DNA of 64,000 nucleotides from Ciona intestinalis (taxonomy: Eukaryota; Chordata; Ascidiacea; Phlebobranchia; Cionidae), in NCBI RefSeq assembly GCF_000224145.3, contig NW_004190338.2, positions 1-64,000 of the forward strand, written 5' to 3'. Both the position numbers and the translations under genes were made by a program. Of this stretch, positions 1 through 11,137 are shown piece after piece. The notes below the pieces were generated by a model, which was not told where the DNA came from, did not search any database, and saw only the letters and a program-made list of their open reading frames with translations. The number at the start of each line of letters is the position of its first letter. The stretch's first letter is position 1.

Positions 1-932
1 AAAAAGTCCAGGTCTTTTCACCCGAGAATCGCCATTCTATACTTTACACTGTATCATCGGTTGTATGTTCGAATACTAAGTTTGGCAAACGCTGCATACG
101 CAGCTCGCCACACGTTTAAGGTGTTCATTTGCGTGTACTTTTGTTTTTAATTTTTAAACCCATTATTTCAGCAGCTAAGAATCCGCCGTATCCGAAAAAA
201 CGGGGCAAAAATATCATTAGGTTTCATTATGCTTTTATAATTGGACGTTGCCACTGCCGTTTGGATACATCTGGCTACTGTTTAATATCTGTGTGTTAAG
301 CTGGTAGAGTTACAATAATAAACTTCACCGCGATTAGAAATTTTCAAGTTTTTAAAACTGGGCTATTGTTATTATTTACTCTGTAATACTGGAAGTGATT
401 TAGTTCTCGATAAAGAACAAGAAGTATTGCAGTATTCAGCAGCATATATTGCCGTTTATAAACCTCGAATGGCGAATTTGAATGAATGGAAATGGCATAT
501 TTCTATTCATTCTCGTTTGAATGAAAAAGGCCATATAGTACTAACTCCTTCCTGGCCAATTGCGCGCAGTTCTTCCATCAATGTTTGAAGGAGTTCTGAG
601 ACAGCTATTTTTATGCGTTAAATTTGTACTGTTAATATTTGTAAAAATCAAGTTATTTACGTCAATCACTGAAAACTATTTCAAACGTCTCTTTTTTCGC
701 CATCATTTTTGTAACTTCATGCAGTGAGTAATAGTTTTTGCGACGGAACCGGATAATTTTGTTTCTTATTACGTCACTAGCCACTTTATAGACAATTCTT
801 GGGACGCCCTGAGGTTTAAATTTTGCCTCCATGCCTCGAGGTATTGCACGATTACCGATGCTACATAACGTCATCTTACGCCTTTGTGACCTTAGGGTTT
901 GGACTCTACCGTTATAATATTACGACTTCGAA
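1..932. other. Mostly non-coding left edge
   Basis: Apart from the possible terminal exon at 172-299, I see no gene here. The reverse ORF at 662-874 lacks splice context and family resemblance. The stretch from about 600 to 930 is the likely promoter side of the first TSP1 gene. Confidence 0.5.
172..299 (+). CDS. Possible 3' terminal exon of an upstream gene
   Basis: After a pyrimidine-rich stretch ending TTTCAG there is an open stretch of about 42 codons to TAA at 297-299, rich in Lys/Arg/Pro at its start and ending in a short Cys-containing tail. An AATAATAAA-like run follows within 20 bases. It could be the last exon of a gene lying left of the window. No family is recognised, and it may be chance. 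Confidence 0.2.
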
Positions 933-1063
933 ATGGATAGACGTGCTTGTGTATTGCTAGCCATGACTTTATGTTGTTTAAAGGCAGCCAAATCGACCAG
1001 AGTTCAGTATAATATGAGGACCAGACAACCACCATTGACAATCAAATATCTTGCTCCTACCAG
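933..1063 (+). CDS. Alternative first exon (signal peptide) of TSP1 paralogue A
   Basis: ATG at 933 opens 43 codons plus two bases: a hydrophobic leader (ACVLLAMTLCCLKAA) followed by a TRQPPL motif, ending in a GTAAAG donor. The later exon 1 at 1586-1686 has the same plan: leader, TRQPAL motif, same phase-2 end. Either could splice to exon 2 at 1997. It is also possible that this is the stranded first exon of a third, lost copy of the gene. Confidence 0.55.
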
Positions 1064-3552
1064 GTAAAGTTGGGATAAACAAATTTTGAAAATGCTTTAG
1101 TTGTTTTTCTAATCACTTATTTATTTGTATAACACAGTAGGATGGGGGAAGATGGGACACTTTTAACTCTATTTTCTCGTCCAATTTAGTAGTAAACAAA
1201 GAAGATTCAAAGAAATATGAAACTATGTCCTCATGAGTCTCATAGACCGTTGTTAGTTCAGGATATCTGGATATTATGTGCTAAAGGTGTCCCATCTCCC
1301 CCCACCCTACTATACATATACATTTAAGAATGGGCGTTCTTTTTTTCTTTAAATAACGAAGTCCGAAGCAGGCAATGCACTTCGTCTAGTACTCTATAGT
1401 CGCTTACCTAACAAATATAAAAGTAGACAATTATTTTCCTTGACAAGAAAAAAAGCCAAAACTCTTTTCATGCGGCGCTTTGTGTTGCTCGTGACTTGAC
1501 TAATTAACAACAGTAAACATTAGCCATTTAGTAAGTATCTGCATGTCCGGCAGTTTAGTTATGTGTATGTAAACTTTGTCGAAAAATGAAGGTTAAATTT
1601 TACTTCGTAAGTTTCTTATTCTTTTTATTGACAATGCTGGCTGAATGTCAAAATTTCCTGACAAGACAACCAGCACTACAATACAGGTAAGCTAATAGTG
1701 TAGCAAACTCACGAATATTTAACACGGAGTTGAGAACTTTATAAACACTCAAATAATATAGTAGGTTGGGGTAAAATAGGACACTTTTTGTACCTAAAGT
1801 CCAAATACCCTGAAGGTGTTTTAAACAATTTACAACGGTATATGGAAGTCGTAGGTATACGATTTGATAGTTCTTTGAAAGTTCTTTGTTTATTACCAAA
1901 TAAGACAAGAAGATAGAAAAAAAGCGCCCCGTTTCTCCCTACTCTAATATATGTGTTTTTCGGTCGTCTGAATCGAATGTCGTATTTTTCTTTCAGGCCG
2001 GAGCCACCACTACTGGTTCAACCGGCAACATGCAGCACGACAAACTGCACTTGGTCGTGGGGTCCTTGCTCCAAATCTTGTGGCGGTGGAACGCGTACGG
2101 CTTCTTTAGATCAATCTGAAGGCGCATGCGGTCATTGTGACATGCCAGCAGATGTAGGCCAATGTAACACAATACCTTGCTTGCCACCAATGCCAGGTTA
2201 GTTCTAACCTGTATGCAGTACCATTGTTTTTTCAATAAAAGCCGTCAAGCCCAAGTAGCAACGTTCTTTTATTCATAAAGATATGGTTATAAAAATCTAT
2301 AAAGATTCTTTATCATGTACGGATAAAATGAAAATCTGGACCATCTTACCTGGACCTTTTATTTATCCAGTTTTGCTTTGATAAATTATTAATATAACAT
2401 GTTATGTTTACAGTGCCGTTGGCATTCCCTTGCTCATGTAGTGAGTGGGCGACGTGGAGTGATTGCTTCCTTCGTTGGTGTAACTCAACTACAGGAATTC
2501 GTATTCGAAGGAGAGCAAATTCTACATCATGTTTAAAGGCAGAGTGTTTGGCGCCGGAAATACAAAATTGTACAGGCGCTTGTGTGAGGGGCGAATGGAG
2601 TGCATACAGTCCATGTTCTGCTACTTGTGGGGTGTCTATCAAAACAAGAACGAGAAGTATACAGCCTCTGTTTTGCGGAGTTATCTGTACCGGGAATATT
2701 CAGAACGAAACTTGTACTGTCCCATCATGCTCCTGCGTTCAGCGTCCTTGGGGACCATGGGAGCCATGCTCAGTAAACAACCTACTGCAAAGCCGCAGAA
2801 GATTCATGGGTGGCCCTAATTCCTGCTTTTATAATACCACCACTGAGTTCAGGTTAGAGTCACTTACCGTCATTGCTTTGTCATGAATAAAAATAACTGA
2901 AAACGTCCGATACAGACCATGCAGCATGCCTATCACAGGTCCCGCGGCAACGACACCGGAAACTGAACCATCAGTCACAACTTCGTCTCTCCCGAAGCAA
3001 ATACCAACAACGCCTGCAGGTATGACGTATGTCAATTCTAAATGCATAGTTTTTTTCCAATTTCTAATATAGTCGCAGAAAGCGAGAATACCCGTGTTAT
3101 TACTACTGTCGTATAGCCACGTTAGTATATATATAGAGTGTAACACATACAAACTTATAGGTAACAAAATGTCAACTAAAACTAACGGATTGTTTGCGTT
3201 CAATCATACAGTAACCAGTAGTACAGTAGGTAAGGTATCGCCTACCAACACTTTATTTGTATTTAGGTATATATACAGAATTCAACATGAATACCAAATT
3301 TTAAGCAGGTAACGAAATATCAACACAGGCCAGTGGAAGTACGCTAAACGCAACGGTACAAACCAACAGAACAGCCGGTATGCAAACATAAATATATAAC
3401 GTTAGTTATATATTAATAAATAGGTTGTGTAACATCAAATAACTTTAGGTAACGAAACTGCAACCCAACCTAATGGAGGTGCAAGAAACGCATTCAGCCG
3501 TTGGAAATATGCCCTTGTATTGCTCATCGCCAGCGCTATGTTGGCAAGTTAA
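933..3552 (+). CDS. Secreted TSP1-repeat protein, probably GPI-anchored (paralogue A)
   Basis: Exons: 1586-1686 (or alternative first exon 933-1063), 1997-2196, 2414-2852, 2916-3019, 3161-3229, 3309-3377, 3449-3552. All junctions are GT/AG and phases agree, giving 361 aa (371 with the upstream first exon). Exon 1 encodes a signal peptide. Exon 2 holds a TSP1 module (CTWSWGPCSKSCGGG). Exon 3 holds two more (one with WSAYSPCSATCG) and the start of a fourth, WGPWEPC, that lacks the CSxTCG core. Exon 4 is a Thr/Pro-rich stalk. Exons 5, 6 and 7 each open with a Gly-Asn-Lys/Glu motif, and 5 and 6 are both exactly 69 bp. The protein ends in a hydrophobic run (ALVLLIASAMLAS) straight before the stop, typical of a GPI-attachment signal, so cell-surface display is inferred. 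TSP1 modules usually mediate adhesion or ligand binding. The nearest relative is the + strand gene at 8412-11036. Confidence 0.85.
1137..1313 (-). mobile_element. Short TIR element (MITE), type 1
   Basis: Ends are near-perfect inverted repeats (AGGATGGGGGAAGATGGGAC and its complement). It sits in the intron between the two alternative first exons. Minus marks the copy whose body reads CTATTTTCTCGTCC first. Confidence 0.8.
1760..1947 (+). mobile_element. Short TIR element (MITE), type 1
   Basis: Diverged copy with ends GTAGGTTGGGGTAAAATAGG and TCTCCCTACTC, inside the intron before TSP1 exon 2, ending about 50 bp short of the acceptor. Confidence 0.7.
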
Positions 3553-3601
3553 TCGAAGCGTGATTAAAAGAATGGCGACGTTTTAGCATGCGTTTGTATC
3601 A

Positions 3602-3794
3602 TAGTACTGTGAGGGAAAATGGGACATATTTTTACACGCAATATCTAAATATCCTGATCGTGGTTTAAACAATTAACAACAGTCTATGAAAGTTGTAAGG
3701 ATATACTGATTGTAATTCTTGGTCTTTATTCACTACTAAATTGTTCGAGAAAATAGAATGATAAGGTGTCCTATCTTCCCCCACCCTACTCTAT
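3602..3794 (+). mobile_element. Short TIR element (MITE), type 1
   Basis: The copy begins about 50 bp after the stop of TSP1 paralogue A. The left end is worn (GTGAGGGAAAATGGGACA); the right end CTTCCCCCACCCTACT is intact. Confidence 0.75.
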
Positions 3795-4005
3795 ATAGTA
3801 TTTACATCCGTATAGCCTACTGTGTTTGTACATTTTAAAGCAGCTATGTTAGATTTTAACCAGTTAAAGCACACACTTGCTGGTTTTGCATTTAACTACA
3901 AAGGGGTTCATTTGCTGTGTATGCCCAAATTATTAACTCAATGGCAATTCAATAATGCAGAGAGAACACTGCTATATATATAATCATGTAGTAACTTTAT
4001 GCAGT

Positions 4006-4110
4006 ATAGTAGGGTGGGGGAAAGTGGGACACGTTTTCATTCTATTTTTCTGATCAAGACATTTGGATATTATGTGCTAAAGGTGTCTCATCTTCCCCCA
4101 TCCTACTATA
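4006..4110 (-). mobile_element. Short TIR element, internally deleted
   Basis: About 105 bp: both TIRs are present, but roughly the middle 90 bp seen in full copies is missing. Confidence 0.75.
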
Positions 4111-5057
4111 TATATTTTAAGTACTGTACTAGTATAGTTTGTATTTGTATATTTAGTACAAAGCCGTGTTGCTTCGTTCTAATAATTCTTCCTAGTTCAT
4201 CGTATGTGTGTGTGTGGGGGGGGGGGCGTTTTATTTATCCGAAGCCAGTGTACGTAATAATCGTAACTTACTGAGTTCTGACCTGTGTCTTACTGCTAGT
4301 AAAAGGCTCTTTTCTTCATTTCTGTTTACGCGCTTTAGTTTTCTCTTTGCCAAGCTGCGTTCAGTCGTGTCGTACGAGTAGTGGTTTATTGCAAATTTAT
4401 ACGAACTTTTAGTGTTTTTTTTTGTAGTCGAACTAATACATTAGTGTTATTATATGGTATAGTATATTAAAGAATAGCGAGATCAACGAGATGTTGCAGC
4501 TGCTTTTTTAATTTACTAAGCAAAGTTCGAACTGTATTTTCAAATACAACTAGTACTGTAGATATTTTCTTTGGGTAAATATAAAGCGTAGTTAGAAGCT
4601 TTAAACAGCTTGGACAACAATTTTTGTATAACCATAGTATACTATACTCTATATCTATAGCATGTCGAAATAGTCAAATTTGTTCATAAAAGAGAACGTG
4701 TTTACCAAAAGTTCCGCATATATATAAGTAACAAACGTATACAACATTGTTTTAAGCGTTTATTTCCGTAGCAAAGACTTCTGTTAACACGAGAACTCGA
4801 TATGAATGAGTAACAATTATTACAATCGTATGGCCAAAAATAAAGCAAAATGTACATTAGAATGACGACTAGCACAAGTAATTACAGTTGTCGCAATACA
4901 GCGATTGGTTGTGGCGCAATGTTTTTATATAGCCTTAAAAGTCGGGTTTTAATATTTTCTTTCCCATAACTTTTAATTGGATCAAGAAAAGTGACGTGAT
5001 ATTTACCATATATGTTGCCAGCTTACAGTCGTGGCAAAAACTAAACTTTATAAAGTT

Positions 5058-6149
5058 TTACTTCTGTCGTAATATATTGACGTATTTTTCAATCTTCTGT
5101 CCCTTCTCCAGTCGTTCTTCGCAGTCAATAAGGAACTGAACACCTTCTATTACCAGCTCCAATATTTCAACTTCGGTAAGTCCAATCCTATCGATATTAG
5201 AAACATCAACACAATCTCCCAAGTCGATCTTTTCCAATCTCAAACGCATTAGTGCCTCTTCCAGTCGACAATATTTCATCATTTTGGGTATTTTTAAAAC
5301 GACCCCGACTTTTAGAGACGTTCCAACGTTAGTGGGGCAAGTTGCAATGTACCCGTACCGTTCGTCATGCATAAATTCGTTTCCTGATTTTTTGACTCCG
5401 TTTTCGATTGCTGCAACACCTTCGACCCATCTTCTAAAAGATGGAACCAAGTTTCCCCCTGTTTCAGTAGAAAGCACGCTTAGATGATCTTCTTCATTTA
5501 CCTTCACTAGAAAGTTTTTCTTCGCATTGTACCAAAACCCGCGACTGTCCGGCCAATCTCTCGCAAAAATAGTCGGCTGGCTGGTAGCAGAAATAGGCTG
5601 CTTAAAAACGACGGCCAACTGCTCTAAATCTTTATCCGAACTTCCCTTGATTGAGAAATACTGTCCACCAAACTCACCGTCGCAACCTGAGAGCGCAGAC
5701 TTCGCAATTGCTTCCACCTTCCTTCTTTCACCTCGGGTAAAATGTCCAGGTAACGCAAACCCTTTGACATTCCTTCGGCTTGTAACGTAACTCGTCAAAG
5801 CGTACTTTCCGTCAAAGTCACCTCCTTTGACGTTTTCCGACATAGTGTTATTTCGACTGACATCATTCTTCTTAAAACCGTTGTGTCTTGCTTCAAGAAC
5901 TTGGTCAAAAAACGCCGAAAACGCTCTGTATGATTCCTCGTCTCCAGCTATACAACCAGCGGGCATAAGATATGGTTCTCCAGGGTTGTCCACTCCCAAC
6001 TGTATGACATCATCAATGGTAAACCCACTATCAGTTTCCACGCCTCGCAGTTGCTTATATACAGTCTCAGTAAGACAATGTGCCATGTGACTGTGGTGAT
6101 TTTCTAGGTCTGGGTATTCTTCCTCGGCGGTGAAAAGTCGGTGAGCCAT
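5058..6149 (-). CDS. Intronless creatine-kinase-like protein, predicted pseudoenzyme
   Basis: A single uninterrupted ORF of 363 aa matches creatine kinase end to end: EEYPDL, GFTIDDVIQLGVDNPG, CIAGDEESY, KGFALP, RGERR, FARDWPDSRG, VNEEDHL and CPTNVGTSL. Creatine kinase moves phosphate between ATP and creatine. Cys271 (CK Cys283) and Glu219/Glu220 are kept. The five arginines that hold the nucleotide phosphates in this family (Arg130, 132, 236, 292 and 320 in CK) are not: the positions read Tyr121, Thr123, Ser224, Lys280, and a shortened loop LEKIDLGD. His296 is Val284, and the flexible catalytic loop is about 8 residues shorter. Family length is about 381 aa; the missing part is the extreme N-terminus. 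An intact frame with all key arginines gone suggests a maintained non-catalytic protein or an altered substrate rather than decay. The gene lies in opposite orientation between the two TSP1 paralogues. No poly(A) trace was seen, so an old retrocopy is possible but unproven. Confidence 0.85.
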   Translation of the reverse strand: MAHRLFTAEEEYPDLENHHSHMAHCLTETVYKQLRGVETDSGFTIDDVIQLGVDNPGEPYLMPAGCIAGDEESYRAFSAFFDQVLEARHNGFKKNDVSRNNTMSENVKGGDFDGKYALTSYVTSRRNVKGFALPGHFTRGERRKVEAIAKSALSGCDGEFGGQYFSIKGSSDKDLEQLAVVFKQPISATSQPTIFARDWPDSRGFWYNAKKNFLVKVNEEDHLSVLSTETGGNLVPSFRRWVEGVAAIENGVKKSGNEFMHDERYGYIATCPTNVGTSLKVGVVLKIPKMMKYCRLEEALMRLRLEKIDLGDCVDVSNIDRIGLTEVEILELVIEGVQFLIDCEERLEKGQKIEKYVNILRQK

Positions 6150-6861
6150 GCTGCTGTTTACTTAATCTATATCTGTACCTAAATAGTCGTGGTAAAATTT
6201 CTAAGAAAATATATAGATTAAATAATCACCGACGAAACTTTCAGATTAAAAAGCACACGACGAACTATTTGATCATTTGGTTAAAAACCATTCCCTAAAA
6301 TTAATTTTGTTACCTTATACATATGTTACATTTCGTGAAACGTCTATAAAAGACACTCAGACACACTGGCTTATGATGGTAGGCTAAACAATGTCTTTAA
6401 CCAAGACCACTTCGACTGTCGCTTGCACAGATATCTGCTACCTATTTATAAAGATTTGTATTGGCCCCTGGATCTTGTCAAAGCAGCGGCTGTCACATTA
6501 TTAGCCTGCATGAAGCTGCAACCTCGAACGAACCGATGTTAGCACGTTGACTGTGCTATAATCGCCACTTACAGTGACTGCCTTGACCTTGTAACATGCT
6601 GGTAATTTGAAGCCAGAGTATATATCGCAAAGCATTTTTGCTGAATTTGTTAATTTATGCGAAAAACAAACTGTTTAGTATTTAATTGATTTTTTTATTA
6701 ACTACTGCGGTAATACAAACAGTCAGAATATACATCGTAAGGGACAACTCGTCACAGTTACACATGCACACACTTTTCAAAGCCTAAACCATAAACTGTT
6801 TCGCAGTTTAAATTAAACTTAATGTAAAGTGCTGGCATTACGAAGAGTCATAATATATATA

Positions 6862-7050
6862 CAGTAGGGTAGGGGAAGATGGGACTCCTGTTAACTTTGT
6901 CGTCCCATTTGGTAGTAAAAAAAGAAAAGTAAAAGAATTATGAAACTACATCCTCACAACTTCCATAGACCGTTGTTAATTGTTTGAAACATGGTCAGGT
7001 TATTTGGGTATTATGCGCTAAAGGTGTCCCACTTTCTCCCACCCTACTAC
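6862..7050 (-). mobile_element. Short TIR element (MITE), type 1
   Basis: Well-kept copy with ends AGTAGGGTAGGGGAAGATGG and TCTCCCACCCTACT, in the intergenic DNA upstream of the creatine-kinase-like gene. Confidence 0.85.
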
Positions 7051-8051
7051 ATACCGTAAAAGCGATGCAGTTTTATATAGTTACACATACAAGTAGCAAC
7101 AGTGGTTAAATTGAAATTCTATTTACAGAACGTTTGTTTTTTTGAAATCATATTGAGTGTTTATTAATTGTCTACACTACAAACAACGTGCTGTGATTGT
7201 AAGTATGACTGTATTGAGTGGTATTAGGATTGAAAATAGTCAACATTACGAAGGGTAGTGAATAGTTTCATACCACGAGCACTTATGTCACGTATTGCGT
7301 AATATAGATATACCAAAAACTAATGTTCTATGACTGAACCCATTTTAAACAGCTGTAATAAATTCTCTTGGTGCTGAAATACTATAAGCGGTTTAAGTCG
7401 GCATTTTTAATTATATGTATAGAAATTATAAGGCGATATTAGAATTCAGCTAAAAATTGGCTCGTATGTGTAAGTTGTATTCAGTTGTGCAAAGTTTCGG
7501 TATTTAACAATTATTGTCGATTAGTCATTATAAACATAATCACTGTAGTAAACTAGTTGCAGTCTTTAGTAACGTCTTTCGCGATTTTTTTTTGTAAATT
7601 TTTACATCGTAATTTATTACTTATATTATGGGAAAGTAACCTTAATTTGCATAACTATAAAGGGTATAACTTTTGTAAACGCCGCTGACAAAATGTTTGT
7701 GTTTTGGGGCAAAATCGGCCTTAACGGTCATTAACCTAACTCATGGGTTGTTCATATTGTCGTCCATATAAAAACATTCAAAGTTACGCATTTATTTAAC
7801 TGATAACGATTTGGGAAATCCCTCGCAATAGTCAATGCTTTGTAAACCATTCCTTCATTATACGTGCGATTGGTCAGTGAACGCTTTGTTATATAGTGTG
7901 TTTAGTGCAACCATGGCTAATATATATAGGAAATTTGGTATAAAGCGTAAACAGTGTATATGGTAAACAGTGTAAGACTTATAATATAGTACTTGGCACC
8001 AAAAGCAAGACCAACTGCTAAATGCCTTTACTAAGAATTCGTGGATATATA

Positions 8052-8237
8052 CTGTAGATGGGGGAAGATGGGACATCTTTGACACATAATATCCAAATAT
8101 TCTGATCGTGTTTTACACCACTAAAACAACGGTCTATATGGGAGTCGTGAGAATACGGTTTTGTTCTTTGAATATTCTTTGTTTATTACTGAATGAAACG
8201 AAAAAATAGAATGAAGTGATGTCCCATCTTCCTCACT
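8052..8237 (+). mobile_element. Short TIR element (MITE), type 1
   Basis: Left end TAGATGGGGGAAGATGGGAC, right end GTCCCATCTTCCTCACT, about 175 bp upstream of the ATG of TSP1 paralogue B. Confidence 0.75.
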
Positions 8238-8411
8238 AAATTTATGCTAATTTTGTATTCCAAACAAAAAGTTTCTGGCAGATTAGTTACGATTCCTGTT
8301 TTTAAATGACATATATAGTATGTATTAGTCTAATGAATTTAACAAAAATTTGCATTATATTATTTTAAATACTGCCATAGACTAGATTGTCGAAAGCGCT
8401 TTTTAGTCAAT

Positions 8412-11036
8412 ATGAAAAATATAATGTTAATTTGCGTTGTTACTTCGCTGTTTATTAGTTATGCTACTGCACGTACAACTCTATCAAGACAAACATCAAG
8501 GTAAAAAAATCAAATCCTGCATCTTAATCATGTATAATGTTCACAGTTTACGAAGGTGTAAAAATATATTAATGTATAGCAATATAAATAAGTTCTTTGT
8601 ATGCACATGCTGTTACGGTCCGCATATACATATAAAATGAAATGTATAAAAATGGTTGGTCTCGTGACACAAGGTGAAAGCGCCTGTCAATCTGTATAGT
8701 CCACATGATATACGGTTTCGAGGCTTCATGCTGCTATCATTGTATCAGTGTCCTCATTGATGTGAGCGTCCTTGGACTAGACAGTTAATATGCTCTGATA
8801 AAGGCGACCTGCGTATTTCGTCTAATTGTCAGTCGTTTAAAATCACGATTACAAAACTCGGCGTACGATGTTTTATGTGGCCACTTATAATGTGCACAGA
8901 AAACGTCTAATCATGCATCTTGTGTCGGCAAATATTTCTTATGCAGTTAAGTCGACGTAACTTTAAATCCAGGAATGTCGGTGTATTACAATCTCATTGT
9001 AGTCCCCGCAACTGTACATGGGAGTGGGGGGCATGCAGTAAGAGTTGTGGGGGTGGAACTCAATCAGCGGTCCAAACAAGACCAAAAGGACGATGTGGCT
9101 TGTGTGATATGCCGAGAAATGGTAGAACATGTAACACACAGACTTGCTGCAAAAGTGCGTTTGTATTTTTTTGATATAATGGGTTACATAGAGATAGTGC
9201 ATGTTTCATTCATTTTTATTTGAGTACACAAAGAATAGTTACGTAAAAGTTTACTCTTATGCATCGATTCTGAAAGTGCGTTTCTAATTAAGACTTTTAT
9301 TTATTATTTTTGCATTGGATATATTTTCTTACACGTAATGCTTGCAGTATTGGTAAAGAAAACTAAATCGTTGTTTTTCAGTTTAATAATATATATGGCC
9401 CACCACAGAAAGTTTTTGTTTTTTTTCGGTTTCAATTATTTTATTGGGCAACGCGTGTCTGCCTATTATAACTACCACTCTCGTGCCTTTTTTATGAATC
9501 ATGTCCATTTTGGCAATGAGTCAACGCGTGTTTCAACTTCAGCTAAAACTTGTTTGTTTTTAGAAGAGTGTACTTGGTCAGAATGGACGCATTGGACAGC
9601 GTGCACGGCTACATGTGGATACGAGGGCGTAAACACTCGGCACAAATTGAAAGTCCCAACTGCTGCATCGTGTAGTGATACTAATTGCACTGGTAGCAGG
9701 AATGTGATACAGCACTGTAATCAAAGGTGTTGCCCCATTAATTGTGAATGGTCGACATGGCGGGAAGATAGGTGTTCTGTGTCGTGTGGTAATGGTACAA
9801 CTAGGCAGAGAAGAGTGTTTCAAATCTCCCCCACCTGCGACGGTAAGCTTTGCATTGGAAACAATACCCGTGAAGTCACTTGCAACCCAAGAGAGTGCCC
9901 AAGGTACGACATTATATTTGTAGGTTTTTATTATTTTTAATAAGACGGTGCAGGCGGGAAGTGCTATAGGATACCGTGTTGTTTTTTACTTGTTTCACAC
10001 TATATTCCCATACGCCGCGCCATCGAAAAAGTGGTTATATAGCGCCCCCGCCTCTAACCCATTACGGTGGCGAGGTTTGATGATACTCTTTTTGTGAATG
10101 TATGTGTCTTTGGGGAAACACAACGACAATTGTTCCAACCAAGCAATGGGTTGACTAAAATGCCACCCAAAAAATCTCACACAAGGTTACTTATGTGGTA
10201 GCTTGTAGAGCATTAACCTCGAACACCTATGTACAATATAGTCCATTGCAACTTTATCATTATTTCTTACAGACTGGTTGTATGTCACAATACTGATTGC
10301 TGTCAAAGGTGTTTTCGGGGAGAAAATAATTCACAGTGTCCCTCTAACTGTGTGGAAGGTAAGATTCTGTGAGAAAGTAATATTAGTTGATTCCTTTTGT
10401 GTCATATACTCCAATAAAGCATTGCCATCTCATAGAAAACGTAAGTATATATGCGTTTTATACCTGAGGTGCCAAGTTATATATAGTAGGGTGGGGTAAG
10501 ATGGGACACTTTTAGCACTGAATATCCAAATATCCTGATCGTGTTTTAAACAATTAACAACGGTCCATGGGAGCCGTGAGGATACGTTATTTATCATTCT
10601 TTGACTGTTCTTCGTTTACTGCCATATAGGACGGGAAAATAGAATAAAAAGGTGTCCCATCTTCCCCCACCCTATTATATATGTTAGTTACTAATATAAT
10701 GTTAATAGAATGAAAGAATAAGATGGTCCATGTTTTATCCATTTAAATAAGCAGTAAACCAAGAATAATTACAAAATGATATAACCTACAGAAAAAAGTT
10801 TTATTTATTCATGATCTCCATATTGTCGCGCTTAGTACAAAACGTACAGATAAAACTGCGCATGAATAAGAATAACGATTTTTAGATAATATCATAACAA
10901 AATTATCCTTGTAGGTCGTTTATCTGCCATGGGTTCGAGTTGCAGCCGATTAAACAGTTACAAGTTGAACGTTTTATTTTATTCCTTTAGTGTAAACATA
11001 ATTTTGTTCGGTATTATAAATCTAATTGCAAATTAA
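8412..11036 (+). CDS. Secreted TSP1-repeat protein, probably GPI-anchored (paralogue B)
   Basis: Exons 8412-8500, 8973-9154, 9564-9903, 10273-10358 and 10915-11036 join in frame to 272 aa. Exon-end phases (2, 1, 2, 1) copy those of paralogue A. Exon 1 gives a signal peptide ending near ATARTTLSRQ. Exon 2 is a TSP1 module (CTWEWGACSKSCGGG) close to that of paralogue A. Exon 3 has two more, with WSEWTHW (a possible C-mannosylation motif) and CSVSCGNG cores. Exon 4 is a short Cys-rich segment (CHNTDCCQRC). The last exon ends in a hydrophobic run (NIILFGIINLIAN) directly before TAA, again like a GPI signal. There is no Thr-rich stalk and no triplicated stalk exon. AATAAA lies at 11132-11137. The last exon is the least certain, being held by phase and its hydrophobic end only. 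Confidence 0.8.
8655..8800 (+). repeat. Possible decayed SINE fragment
   Basis: Words such as AGGCTTCATGCTGCTATCAT and GTCCTTGGAC resemble the tRNA-derived SINE of this window, but the rest does not align by eye. It lies in intron 1 of TSP1 paralogue B. Confidence 0.25.
10015..10230 (+). repeat. Diverged tRNA-derived SINE
   Basis: The order of landmarks matches the full copy at 50733-51018: GCGCC head, an A-box-like stretch, CCTCTAACCCATTACGG, TGTGTCTTTGGGG and AATTGTTCCAACC. It is in intron 3 of TSP1 paralogue B and has no recognisable tail repeat. Confidence 0.6.
10485..10677 (+). mobile_element. Short TIR element (MITE), type 1
   Basis: One of the best copies: ends TAGTAGGGTGGGGTAAGATG and TCTTCCCCCACCCTATTATA. 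It lies in the last intron of TSP1 paralogue B. Confidence 0.85.
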
Positions 11037-11131
11037 ATTAAGATTCTGTAAAGCGACACGTGGAAAAACTCTTCAAACGTGCACGACTAGTATTTTTTGT
11101 TTTATTAACCCTTTTGTTTAGTTGTATTTTT

Positions 11132-11137
11132 AATAAA
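11132..11137 (+). promoter_or_regulatory. Polyadenylation signal AATAAA
   Basis: Canonical hexamer 96 bp past the TSP1 paralogue B stop. Confidence 0.5.

Larger units (their letters stand above)
3553..5057. other. Intergenic stretch
   Basis: Besides the two TIR elements it holds AT-rich sequence and a short TG/G run near 4206-4227. No exon with consistent splice sites was found. Confidence 0.5.
6150..8411. other. Intergenic stretch
   Basis: Shared upstream region of the leftward creatine-kinase-like gene and the rightward TSP1 paralogue B. It holds two TIR elements and otherwise AT-rich sequence. No conserved exon was found; the reverse ORF at 7858-8085 overlaps an element and is not credible. 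Confidence 0.5.

Noticed and set aside
3553-5057. Third TSP1 gene copy between A and the creatine-kinase-like gene
   Set aside because: No CSxTCG-type coding stretch found in any frame.
5284-6090. + strand ORFs inside the creatine-kinase-like gene
   Set aside because: Shadow frames of a well-recognised - strand protein.
5058-6149. Recent retrocopied pseudogene
   Set aside because: The frame is fully open over 363 codons, no poly(A) trace or flanking duplication was seen, and the changes fall on active-site residues rather than at random.
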